Source: Albugo candida
Taxonomy: Eukaryota > Oomycota > Peronosporomycetes > Albuginales > Albuginaceae
Reading direction: 5' to 3'
Assembly: GCA_905220665.1 (NCBI GenBank)
Contig: CAJNAR010000151.1
Coordinates: 1 to 64,000, forward strand
DNA length: 64,000 nucleotides
Shown here: piece after piece, positions 56,260-64,000 of the stretch
Layout of the letters: every line of letters starts with the position of its first letter
How positions within the stretch are numbered: position 1 is the stretch's first letter
Notes under the pieces: model-generated
What the model was told of the DNA's origin: nothing
The model's database searches: none
Seen by the model: the letters and a program-made list of their open reading frames with translations, nothing else
Position numbers and translations under genes: made by a program

Positions 56260-56664
56260 TCGTCGCCGAGTTCGTGAGAAAAAATTCACGGAAAGAAGTT
56301 TTAGTGTGTAGTATGTGAGTATACGCATAGATAACGCCATCGAATGCATAAATCACATCGGAAACTTAGACACTACCGTGTGACTATATTCAGTGATGTG
56401 CAAACAAAACCGTCTGGTTTTCTTCCCGCTTTTTTAGATGTAGGTGAAATATGACTATGTCTGTGTACAATGGTTCGCGAGGACTATTGTGGGTCTACGA
56501 AATGAACAAGAAAACGATAGATAAAAGACGCAAATGAAGATTCTGACATCGCGTTGCCGATAGCAGTTACTTAACTCATTCTACCACTACCACTACCACT
56601 ACAGCTACTCAGAACGGATACACAATGCTTACTGATACTACAAGCGGACGGAACGAGACATAAA

Positions 56665-57042
56665 CTACCACCCATAACGATAGCGATAGTGATAGCCGTA
56701 GTTAGGGTAACCTCCCCAAAACTCATCTCGATCCATATCTTCGTTGTCTTCACTTGCCCCACGTATACGAACCGTTCCGGATTGTTTGTTTACGTGAAAG
56801 TGATCATTTTGTGTAAGCAACACGTTACTATCACTGACACCAATGTTGTTATCGACTGCCGCATTGTTTTTATTGACCAGCGCTGTTGCACCAGTCAGAA
56901 CGTTTTTTTCCTCGTCCGAGTGACCGAACTCGGCAGTTTGACTTGTCATTTGAGAAGGTTGCTTAGTATTCGTGATCATTACTTGAGCATGCGCCATAGC
57001 GACAAGCACTGCAAGAGAACTAAGACGGGAGAACATATTCAT
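56665..57042 (-). CDS. Small secreted protein, copy 1 (candidate effector)
   Basis: A 125-residue product. The N-terminus MNMFSRLSSLAVLVAMAHAQ is a clear signal peptide, with likely cleavage after AHA. The mature part is polar, with Asn, Ser and Gln (TNTKQPSQMTSQ), a region NNAAVDNNIGVSDSNVLL, an acidic stretch (ASEDNEDMDRDEF), and an aromatic Gly/Tyr C-terminus WGGYPNYGYHYRYRYGW. There is no RxLR, CHxC or LxLFLAK motif and no Cys after the leader. It is a small secreted protein of unknown role, possibly wall-associated or a host-interaction protein. The downstream in-frame Met at 57036 is the other start. An upstream extension of the frame (to 57207) is probably not used. Confidence 0.75.
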   Translation of the reverse strand: MNMFSRLSSLAVLVAMAHAQVMITNTKQPSQMTSQTAEFGHSDEEKNVLTGATALVNKNNAAVDNNIGVSDSNVLLTQNDHFHVNKQSGTVRIRGASEDNEDMDRDEFWGGYPNYGYHYRYRYGW

Positions 57043-57525
57043 TTGGAAGTAAATTTGATAATACGTTGCTCTCTGAAGTCCCACCTGATACGCGTCAAGT
57101 TCCATTCGTGGAAAAGAGTCGATCAAGTCTGTTCTTCGAGTTCGTGAGAGAACATTCCCGGAAAGGAGCTTCACTGTGTGGTATCTGTGTACATACATCG
57201 AATGCATGAATTTCCTTCACAACTTGGTCTATAGCGTGTGACTGTATTTCTAATTGTGCAAAGAAGATGATTTTCTTCCGTTTTCTTCCCAGTTTTCAAA
57301 CATAGGTGCGTGACGACTGTGTCTGTGTACGATGGTTCGCAAGGACTACTGTGGGAATACGAAATGAACAGGAAAACGATAGATAAAAGACGCAAATGAA
57401 GATTCTGACATCGCGTTGCCGATAGCAGTTACTTGACTCATTCTACCACTACCACTACCACTACAGCTACTCAGAACGGATACACAATGCGAACGGATAC
57501 TACAAGCGGACGAACGAGTCATAAA

Positions 57526-57903
57526 CTACCACCCATAACGATAGCGATAGTGATAGCCGTAGTTAGGGTAATCTCCCCAAAACTCATCTCGATCCATATC
57601 TTCGTTGTCTTCACTTGCCCCACGTATACGAACCGTTCCGGATTGTTTGTTTACGTGAAAGTGATCATTTTGTGTAAGCAACACGTTACTATCACTGACA
57701 CCAATGTTGTTATCGACTGCCGCATTGTTTTTATTGACCAGCGCTGTTGCACCAAATAGAACGTTTTTTTCCTCGTCCGAGTGACCGAACTCGGTAGTTT
57801 GACTTGTCATTTGAGAAGGTTGCTTAGTATTCGTGATCATTACTTGAGCATGCGCCATAGCGACAAGCACTGCAAGAGAACTAAGACGGGAGAACATATT
57901 CAT
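57526..57903 (-). CDS. Small secreted protein, copy 2 (candidate effector)
   Basis: The same 125-residue protein as at 56665-57042, with about four amino-acid changes (for example T for A in QTTEFGHS, FGATALV for TGATALV, and WGDYPNYGY for WGGYPNYGY). The signal peptide MNMFSRLSSLAVLVAMAHAQ is identical. The high identity across coding and flanking sequence shows a recent tandem duplication or gene conversion. No Cys after the leader and no known effector motif. Confidence 0.75.
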   Translation of the reverse strand: MNMFSRLSSLAVLVAMAHAQVMITNTKQPSQMTSQTTEFGHSDEEKNVLFGATALVNKNNAAVDNNIGVSDSNVLLTQNDHFHVNKQSGTVRIRGASEDNEDMDRDEFWGDYPNYGYHYRYRYGW

Positions 57904-58088
57904 TTGGAAGTAAATTTGATAATACGTTGCTCTCTGAAGTCCCACCTGATACGCGTCAAGTTCCATTCGTGGAAAAGAGTCGATCAAGTCTGTTCTTCGA
58001 GTTCGTGAGAGAAAATTCCCGGAAAGGAGCTTTACTGTGTGGTATCTGTGTACATGCATCGAATGCATGAATTTCCTTGACAACTTGA

Positions 58089-59220
58089 CTATAGCATGTG
58101 ACTGAATTTATAATTGTGCCAATAAGATGATTTTTCCCCGCTTTCTTTTTTTTTAGATATAGGTGCAGTACGACTATGTCTCTCACTCATGAGATAGCCT
58201 CTTCTAACTGAAAGAGTTCGTGTAATGATTTCAAGCTGATCTTTAATGTGATATAACGCAGAAGGAAACTCTGATTCTAAAGGTCGGTCTTGTACTTCAT
58301 TTTCTGATATACTTATCTGCGTCAAATTTTGCGGTGGCACGAGCAAATCCGCTTTAGCATGAGAAGTATGCGTTGGCTCATCATAAGGTTTCCTATTTTG
58401 TATCAGTTTTGTCTGAGCCAAATGACTATTTCGGCAGTGTGAGGAGGTCTCTGGCGATTTACGCCGATCGCTTTCCCTGATCAGACTATCATCCTTAAAC
58501 TGACTGATCTTCACGTTCCTCGTATGAGGGGCACTAGCGATATGAGTGGGAACGGAATTGTGTCGCTTTGCATTTTCGTGGTTGAACCATCATTTCTTTT
58601 TTCCAATTGTAAGCATTTCTCGATATCAGCATTCCATACCATCATTGTTGTGTCAACAGATCCTGAAGCAATGTGTTTGAATTCATGTGAGAAATTGGCG
58701 CAGTTCACTGCTCCGTCATGGCCATGAATTGTGCACAGAAGTTGGCCTTCCCGGACATCCCACATCTTTACAGAATGAGCGGTTGATGTTGAGACCATAT
58801 AACTACCAGATGGATGGAACGCTAAGCTTGTTACGTTCGAATCATGAGCTCGATAAATTTATGTGCGCGAGTATCCCATATATGTATGCTTCGATCAGCG
58901 CTACAAGATGCGACCCATTCCCTTCTGGATGAAACTGAACACAATCAACAACCCTGCGTGCTCATAAAAAGTATGAGACATTGCCGCTTTTCGACGTCCC
59001 ATAAACGCTCAGTTTTATCATCAGAAGCAGATGCAATCATGTGTGCATCGGGGCTAAACTGAGCTGATCGAACCCAATTGTATGATTCGGAGTGGCGGCA
59101 TTGGGTTGCGTCTCAATTGTCGTTTTAATGCCGTACTAAGAATCGGTGTCAGTAAGCACACTGCCGACTTGGCAATACGATCCCTACCGGATGAGACGCT
59201 TCAGATGCATACCCGGGTGA
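58089..59220 (-). pseudogene. POC1: POC1-like WD40 centriolar protein, frame-disrupted
   Basis: The minus strand carries WD40 repeats matching POC1, a centriole and basal-body protein. One blade reads YNWVRSAQFSPDAHMIASAS and DDKTERLWDVEKRQC, the next WVASCSADRSIHIWDTRAHK, then VTSLAFHPSGSYMVSTSTAH and KMWDVREGQLLCTIHGHDGA. The C-terminal piece (58514-58089) has the POC1 tail helix FPSALYHIKDQLEIITRTLS. The last repeats and the tail are open, but at least four single-base losses near 58830-59010 break the frame between blades. The first repeats are missing or too decayed. Either this is a pseudogene or the sequence contains homopolymer undercalls; all four losses would be repaired by one base within or beside a short run. 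Confidence 0.65.
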
Positions 59221-59421
59221 CGGGACAAAAAAATTGCATGATCAGATTTCTAAGAATTATCGCTTTTCACCCAGGAATTAGCATCTCAGATTGTTCAAAC
59301 TGTACTGAGGATCCTGAAGTATTACAACAGGATTCTCAGTTTTCTCAGTTTATACATAAGGTGATGTATGAAATTCCAGATGCAAAGATATTGACACTGT
59401 TATCACTAGTAGATTTCCACG

Positions 59422-59706
59422 ATGACTAATACACGAGAAGCTGTTCGGAATCTGGTTATCCAAACAATTGAAGCTTCAATTCGAAGTAATGTGACGAATT
59501 TTGCCCCCCAATTACTTTTGGAACAAAGCCTCACCGCAGCAATAACCGATTCGGTTCACAATACGCTAAGCGACGACGAAATCCAGTCACATACCAAAGA
59601 CTTCGTTAGTAACGTTGTTCGAGATCACAGTGCAGGCACAGGGAAGTCAAGCATTATGGAGAACAGTGCAATATGCAGTGACACTACCTGGCTAAACTGG
59701 CTCTGA
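59422..59706 (+). CDS. Hypothetical protein
   Basis: A 94-residue ORF starting MTNTREAVRNLVIQTIEASI, with a helical N-terminal half. An open frame with a similar helical look lies just upstream (59290-59429) in another phase, so a short intron may join them. No domain is recognised. The possible downstream partner 59784-59978 (LLFEGKPIKTDQ) is even less certain. Confidence 0.3.
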   Translation: MTNTREAVRNLVIQTIEASIRSNVTNFAPQLLLEQSLTAAITDSVHNTLSDDEIQSHTKDFVSNVVRDHSAGTGKSSIMENSAICSDTTWLNWL

Positions 59707-59978
59707 CCAGATTCAGTCATGAGCATACATGACATACCAGAAAAACATCAAGTAGAAAATGGAATGAGAAAACACCAAGATGATTGCTGTTTGAAGGAAA
59801 ACCAATCAAGACCGATCAGTGTGCCGAAGCTAATGATATTCAGCAATTATTTGAGGATAGAGCTAGAATTAAAGAAGAGCCTTTAGCCGAGAAGACAACG
59901 CCCTCAACGGAACCTGGTAGCCGTACCTTTGAGGAGAGTCTGTCAGATCAGGATTGGAACCAGCAAAGATTCTTATGA

Positions 59979-61203
59979 TGTACTTGATGTCTTTAAGTGA
60001 CAAAGTGCATGACTACAAACCAAACCTACATTATTTCTTGCGACCATGAATCCATCCTGATGGCAAAATCCAGCTTTTTGATTGTGGACAATCACAGCAT
60101 ATTCATGTGAAGCTGGTCTTATGTCATAAGTTGGAACAAGCCAAATATTGATCCAAGCTATGTTTAGTACTTGATAGCCCTTTCTTATTGTCTCCAAAGA
60201 AGAACATTAAAGCAAACTATATAATGCCGTTGAAGATAAGACACCATTTTACAACGATGCAATCGTAACTTTGACGCGGCGTGGTCTCCGTAGAAGCACG
60301 ATTCTTTCCAAAAGGTCGCTGATGAAACTAGGCTGATGAGCAAGGAGTGCTTCTGCGGATTATTGTCTTGTACTTGATGCTCAAATAAGATTTCGCATCC
60401 ATGAGTAGGATACCAATGAAGCAGCTAACGATATTACATGCCGCTAATGTTGTCGTTGGAAGCAATGCTTGGCATGAGCTGGCGGCATCCACCAACAAGG
60501 AACTTTTACTCGGAAGGCCAAATATGGCTGCTATCCCTGACAGACGGCGAGCTGTTAATGGCGTATCTCAGAAACTTGGCCTCCAAATTGAAAACCATGA
60601 GATAGGCGTACACAAGTGATTGTCGGTAAACCGTCGCGTTGCTCCAGTTCTGATTCTTAACGCGCGATTATGATGCTGAGTATACAACCTTGCGAATTTG
60701 CTGATATGGCGGCACAACCGTTTTACATAGGCCTTGATGGAACAAGAACACAGCCAAGTTGAGGTAATTCACCGCCACTAACTTTGTTCGACGTGCGCTA
60801 CGCATTCACCTTCATGCACAACTCAGCATTATTACTGCCTTTTATGCGTTCTACAAATTGAGCCCATCCTGCAACGGCCCGATGGCGTCTTTCTAAATAC
60901 AATTTTATGGCAAAATTGGCTGGAACGACGATGCTCGGATACGTTATTTGAGTATGCCAGTTGATAGTCGCAGTTCTATCTTAAAACCAAGCCTGTCTTT
61001 GCTCGGTATGGCTAGGAGCTGTTTGATTGGTGCCTCGTCTAATTTGGTTTGGAAAAATATTATATCTCGTTAACATAGATCATCATTCAGGCTGAATCCC
61101 TAAAGCGCGTGTAAACAAAATTACTCAGATTTGAGTGCAAGCTAGAATTACCTTTCACAGATATTAGTCTGAAGCAATTCTTCAATTTTCTTTCATAAAG
61201 AAC
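59979..61203. other. Region without recognised genes
   Basis: Short ORFs on both strands (minus 59973-60197, plus 60401-60619), none with a domain I recognise. The sequence looks decayed, perhaps old transposon. Nothing further can be supported. Confidence 0.35.
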
Positions 61204-61584
61204 TCACTTCGTTAAAGAACTTCGATAGTGCTCTACATTCCAATGACAATCACAAACATGTTGTAACATTTTGGCCAGTCCCACCCAGAATATCCCTCGT
61301 GGTGGCCTCGTTTTGCGGCTCGATTTACCGTGTATCACATTTGGAACCCCGTCCGAACTCGAATCAATCGCAAGTACAGCACATAGGAAACTCCATACTC
61401 TGAAATCTGGGTTTAACGCTTGAGCAATCTCGCTTGTCCCGCCAGTAGTAACCGCGGAGGTTAACGTCCCTATAGTTCCGGGAATTGGTTCTGGGTGAAG
61501 AACGGCTTCTTTCAAAAGTTTTACTCGGTGAATTATGCTTCTTCTTTGCGTGGCCATCGGTAGCATCACCACATTCCTTATCAC
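61204..61584 (-). CDS. Hypothetical ORF, 126 residues
   Basis: An open frame opposite the start of the LINE, beginning MIRNVVMLPMATQRRSIIHR and containing GTSEIAQALNPDFRVWSFLC. It lies within or next to the 5' untranslated region of the LINE, so it may be an antisense chance ORF. Confidence 0.2.
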   Translation of the reverse strand: MIRNVVMLPMATQRRSIIHRVKLLKEAVLHPEPIPGTIGTLTSAVTTGGTSEIAQALNPDFRVWSFLCAVLAIDSSSDGVPNVIHGKSSRKTRPPRGIFWVGLAKMLQHVCDCHWNVEHYRSSLTK

Positions 61585-61602
61585 AACTTTTGACCGTCAA
61601 AT

Positions 61603-62640
61603 ATGGCTGTCTCCGCGATCACAACAGCCAAAAGCTCATCGCCTCTCAACTCTTCCTCTGCAACGGCATCGAAAACATTCCATCCCGTCAAACACGTTCA
61701 AGTTGCTACAACATATCGTCCCGGTCCCTCCCTCTCCGACCATCGTATTCACAATCGAGCACCCAAACTCCGCATACCTCGCTTCGTGCGTCATCTTCCG
61801 GACGACCATTACCTGAAAGAAAGCGAAGATGCCCTGCTTTTGGCGCGTACAACGGGTGATTATTCGGAACACATGCGCATCGCGCTACGCCACACTTTCA
61901 CTCCCAGCGATGAACTCTTCGGTCTCTGGATTCCTTGTGATTCCATCTCCAGAAATCAAAAACTACATGCGATTATCTCCGAATTGGGTAATGATTTCCA
62001 ACCCTTGGCATGGCAAGAAGATCGGACCAACAGGGTACTCCGCGACTTCAAAGTCATTCCTGGTATGAGCATCAACTTTTCTTGCACTTCCAGCGGAACA
62101 GCAGCAAATCTCTCCCGCATGGACCTCCAACTCTTTGGACACACGGTGATGATCGCTCGCTTTTCATCCTATGCGTCCCGCTATTGGGTCGCTCTCGCCC
62201 GTCTATCCGATCATGTGGACGATACTCTTATCTACAAATGGTTTGCGTCGCGTGGCTCACCGCCTAGTTCGATCGCAGCAACAATTCAAGTCAATGGGAT
62301 CGCCTCCCAGAAGCGCACGGTTCACTTTGAACACGACCCCGTGCCACCTTGCCTCATGAACGATGCGATACCAGTTCGTGAAATCTACTTCGCATTGGAC
62401 GACTCCTCCACCCAAGAGCAACGTCCATGTATTGTCACCCATCGCATCCAGCGCTACAACCAAGTCCCACCACCTTCGCTCACCAAACCAACAGACCCAC
62501 ATCCTACTGCTCCTACTGCCCCAATTTCTGGGCCATCAAACCGACCGGTCTCATCACCATCAGCTGATCACCTCCCTTCTTCAGCTTTCGGACGTAAGCA
62601 TGGATCAGGAGAACGATCCTACTCAAGCCCTGCTCAGTGA
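61603..62640 (+). CDS. LINE ORF1a, 345 residues
   Basis: Starts MAVSAITTAKSSSPLNSSSA. The middle reads LRHTFTPSDELFGLWIPCD and MDLQLFGHTVMIARFSSYAS, and the end is Pro/Ser-rich (PTAPTAPISGPSNRPVSSPS). It has no zinc knuckle. Position before an endonuclease-bearing ORF makes it a gag-like or RNA-binding LINE ORF1 (inference). It overlaps the next ORF by 41 nt in a different frame. Confidence 0.65.
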   Translation: MAVSAITTAKSSSPLNSSSATASKTFHPVKHVQVATTYRPGPSLSDHRIHNRAPKLRIPRFVRHLPDDHYLKESEDALLLARTTGDYSEHMRIALRHTFTPSDELFGLWIPCDSISRNQKLHAIISELGNDFQPLAWQEDRTNRVLRDFKVIPGMSINFSCTSSGTAANLSRMDLQLFGHTVMIARFSSYASRYWVALARLSDHVDDTLIYKWFASRGSPPSSIAATIQVNGIASQKRTVHFEHDPVPPCLMNDAIPVREIYFALDDSSTQEQRPCIVTHRIQRYNQVPPPSLTKPTDPHPTAPTAPISGPSNRPVSSPSADHLPSSAFGRKHGSGERSYSSPAQ

Positions 62641-63535
62641 TGTGGAATCGGATCCAGCTAATGATTCCGACTCAACTTCCCAGTCTGAGCATATGGACAA
62701 AATTCTTATCGTCCCAAATCCTTTCAATGAAGCAATCCCATTCACGCGAGTACGTCAAGCAAAATACCTTGCGTTCGCCCACATGACTTCCACACGTCGC
62801 CAACTGCTTCCTGGAGACATCGCAACATCCACACCGGTAACTCATGGCTACACATTTACGACGGCTCCAAACTATTATGAACCGCTATGGACCGATCACT
62901 GCGATCCAAACATCCCTGTTTCGGATTTTGACATCGACATGCGGGAAGACGAAGACTCTCCTTGTCAAGCTTCCGCCTCAATTGTTGACGACGACCCGGC
63001 CTTCAACAACAGCATACGGGACAAAGCGATCTTGTTCAAAGTGGAAAGTATGAGCAGAGCTTCACTCTTCGACTATGTTGACTCCTATATCGCCGACAAT
63101 CCCCCATCCAACCCTGAGGCTCTCCTTCTCACTATCACGGCACAACCAAGCTTGCTTGTACGACCGATGTTAGCGGGTACACCTCCCCGACTACATTCTT
63201 GGGCTGCGGACCATGCACTGTATCGATTTTATGGCGCGGCATTTGCTTCCCTTACTACATCCTTCGCTGCTTTCAACGAAGCCACGTCAATGACCGAGAT
63301 GCAAGAAACCCTGGCTGCGGTATCCCCAGATATACGAAAAAGCGCTCAGTTTTTGGCTCACTGGGACCTCTACCTACTCACTACAGCGCCTTCAATCTAC
63401 TTCGACCCACTAAAGATCTCCAATATGATTGATGCACGCCCCACATACTTGTCGCATACACTAGTCCCATTGCTCTCCGATCGCTCCCTTCTTGACCTGG
63501 CCCGCTCACACTTTGGTTCAGCATTGCTTATGTAA
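62600..63535 (+). CDS. LINE second ORF, 311 residues
   Basis: Starts MDQENDPTQALLSDVESDPA in a different frame from ORF1a, within its last 41 nt. An acidic N-terminus is followed by helical regions (LFDYVDSYIADNPPSNPEAL, RFYGAAFASLTTSFAAFNEA). It ends SALLM with a TAA. The same frame stays open after this stop (KSTITSLKDVIQHLG) for about 30 codons, so the stop may be a mutation. No domain is recognised. Confidence 0.6.
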   Translation: MDQENDPTQALLSDVESDPANDSDSTSQSEHMDKILIVPNPFNEAIPFTRVRQAKYLAFAHMTSTRRQLLPGDIATSTPVTHGYTFTTAPNYYEPLWTDHCDPNIPVSDFDIDMREDEDSPCQASASIVDDDPAFNNSIRDKAILFKVESMSRASLFDYVDSYIADNPPSNPEALLLTITAQPSLLVRPMLAGTPPRLHSWAADHALYRFYGAAFASLTTSFAAFNEATSMTEMQETLAAVSPDIRKSAQFLAHWDLYLLTTAPSIYFDPLKISNMIDARPTYLSHTLVPLLSDRSLLDLARSHFGSALLM

Positions 63536-63596
63536 AAATCCACCATTACCTCCTTAAAAGACGTCATCCAACATCTTGGCTCCACGAATTTGGCTG

Positions 63597-64000
63597 ATGC
63601 CTCAACCGATATGCTCATCCACCCCTGAGTCTGCGCAATGGCTTTTGAATGGTCTCTCCATCAACATCAATGGCCTTAATCGAGTCACCTCTTCCATCTT
63701 TCAATCTCTACTACAACATCGTCATTTACTTTTCCTTCAAGAATCCAAATTCTCATCCGCAGACCGTCTCCAATCCTGTGATTACTTTCTACAAACAACC
63801 GACGCATCAGCACGAAGCTTTTGGTCACACTCAACCTTTCTTGAATTCACGGGACACCATGGCGTTGGCATTATTATCACCGGAAATCCCCCTTTTGGTC
63901 CAGTGGTGGATAAAACGGCGACATATGCCTCCAACCCTCTCCTAAACAATCGCTACATCCTTCTCGAAACAACATTTCACGAGCATCTACTCTTTCTTCA
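63597..64000 (+). CDS. LINE ORF2 start: APE-type endonuclease domain (partial)
   Basis: From the ATG at 63597 one frame reads WLLNGLSININGLNRVTSSI, then HRHLLFLQESKFSS (the expected LQE/S step with catalytic Glu), HHGVGIIITGNPPFG and NNRYILLETTFHE. This order matches the endonuclease/exonuclease/phosphatase domain that opens LINE ORF2. It runs past the right edge without a stop. The catalytic His and Asp would lie beyond the window. Confidence 0.7.
   Translation, partial: MPQPICSSTPESAQWLLNGLSININGLNRVTSSIFQSLLQHRHLLFLQESKFSSADRLQSCDYFLQTTDASARSFWSHSTFLEFTGHHGVGIIITGNPPFGPVVDKTATYASNPLLNNRYILLETTFHEHLLFL

Larger units (their letters stand above)
56260..58170. repeat. Tandem array, ~861-bp period, carrying the secreted-protein genes
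   Basis: Two near-identical full units place the start codons of two genes exactly 861 bp apart (57042 and 57903). The right flank of each unit (about 57100-57330 and 57960-58170) is similar to 56260-56480, which is a third, older copy of the flank without a coding body. Each unit also carries a short ACTACC-type microsatellite (about 56580 and 57442) just downstream of the stop codon. The repeat ends near 58170, inside the tail of the POC1 relic. Confidence 0.85.
61585..64000 (+). mobile_element. LINE-like non-LTR retrotransposon, 5' part, cut by window edge
   Basis: Three coding blocks follow each other on the plus strand: 61603-62640, 62600-63535, and an endonuclease-like region from about 63597 to the edge. 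GC content rises and codon use changes against the neighbouring genes, in line with a mobile element. No LTR is found on the left. The reverse transcriptase would lie beyond the window. Confidence 0.7.

Noticed and set aside
56689..57147. 152-residue plus-strand ORF opposite the secreted protein (and its twin near 57433-57759)
   Set aside because: Antisense to a minus-strand gene with a clear signal peptide; its conservation is explained by the tandem duplication.
1..64000. CRISPR array or bacterial-style operon
   Set aside because: No short regularly spaced direct repeats with unique spacers; introns and eukaryotic genes exclude a prokaryotic reading.

Overview
The window looks like a nuclear chromosome segment of a flagellated oomycete. 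The evidence is short GT-AG introns (about 45-65 nt, one near 180), stramenopile-type proteins (class II DAHP synthase, a PGK with a presequence-like N-terminus, an oomycete-style myosin), zoospore and flagellum genes (radial spoke head Rsp4/6, POC1), and typical oomycete Gypsy, Copia and LINE relics. The modest GC and very tight gene spacing resemble a white rust (Albugo), but this genus call is an inference, not something the sequence proves.

Layout. 1-13,540 is a transposon graveyard. A chromodomain Ty3/Gypsy element is interrupted by a Ty1/Copia element, which is itself interrupted by a roughly 420-bp tandem repeat. The whole nest has been broken by an inversion. The left half (repeat, Copia RNase H end and 3' LTR, Gypsy RNase H, integrase, chromodomain and 3' LTR) lies on the plus strand at 1-4,479. 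The right half (Gypsy 5' LTR, gag and RT, Copia 5' LTR, gag and pol, one repeat copy) lies on the minus strand from 13,532 down to 5,862. Joining the halves restores matching target-site duplications for both elements.

14,069-54,307 is a dense block of housekeeping genes: a RanBP2-type zinc-finger protein, radial spoke head Rsp4/6, an SH3/coiled-coil protein, APC2, a CCHC zinc-knuckle protein, a Lys-rich membrane-anchored protein, an SCP2-domain protein, ORC5, Nup205/Nup192, phosphoglycerate kinase, a myosin, ribosomal protein uL2 (RPL8), a Ser/Thr kinase with a presequence-like N-terminus, a Use1-type SNARE, a very large glycine- and cysteine-rich membrane protein like plant DUF8003 proteins, a Cir_N/LENG1-like protein, class II DAHP synthase, a coiled-coil protein, CCT5 (TCP-1 epsilon) and another coiled-coil protein. 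Neighbouring genes are often separated by only 1-130 bp.

54,308-64,000 is a second variable region. It holds a degraded cysteine-containing locus, a tandem array (about 861-bp period) carrying two nearly identical small secreted proteins plus a coding-less remnant, a frame-disrupted POC1 gene, unassigned ORFs, and the 5' part of a LINE-like retrotransposon. That element has two overlapping upstream ORFs and the start of an endonuclease domain, and it runs off the right edge.
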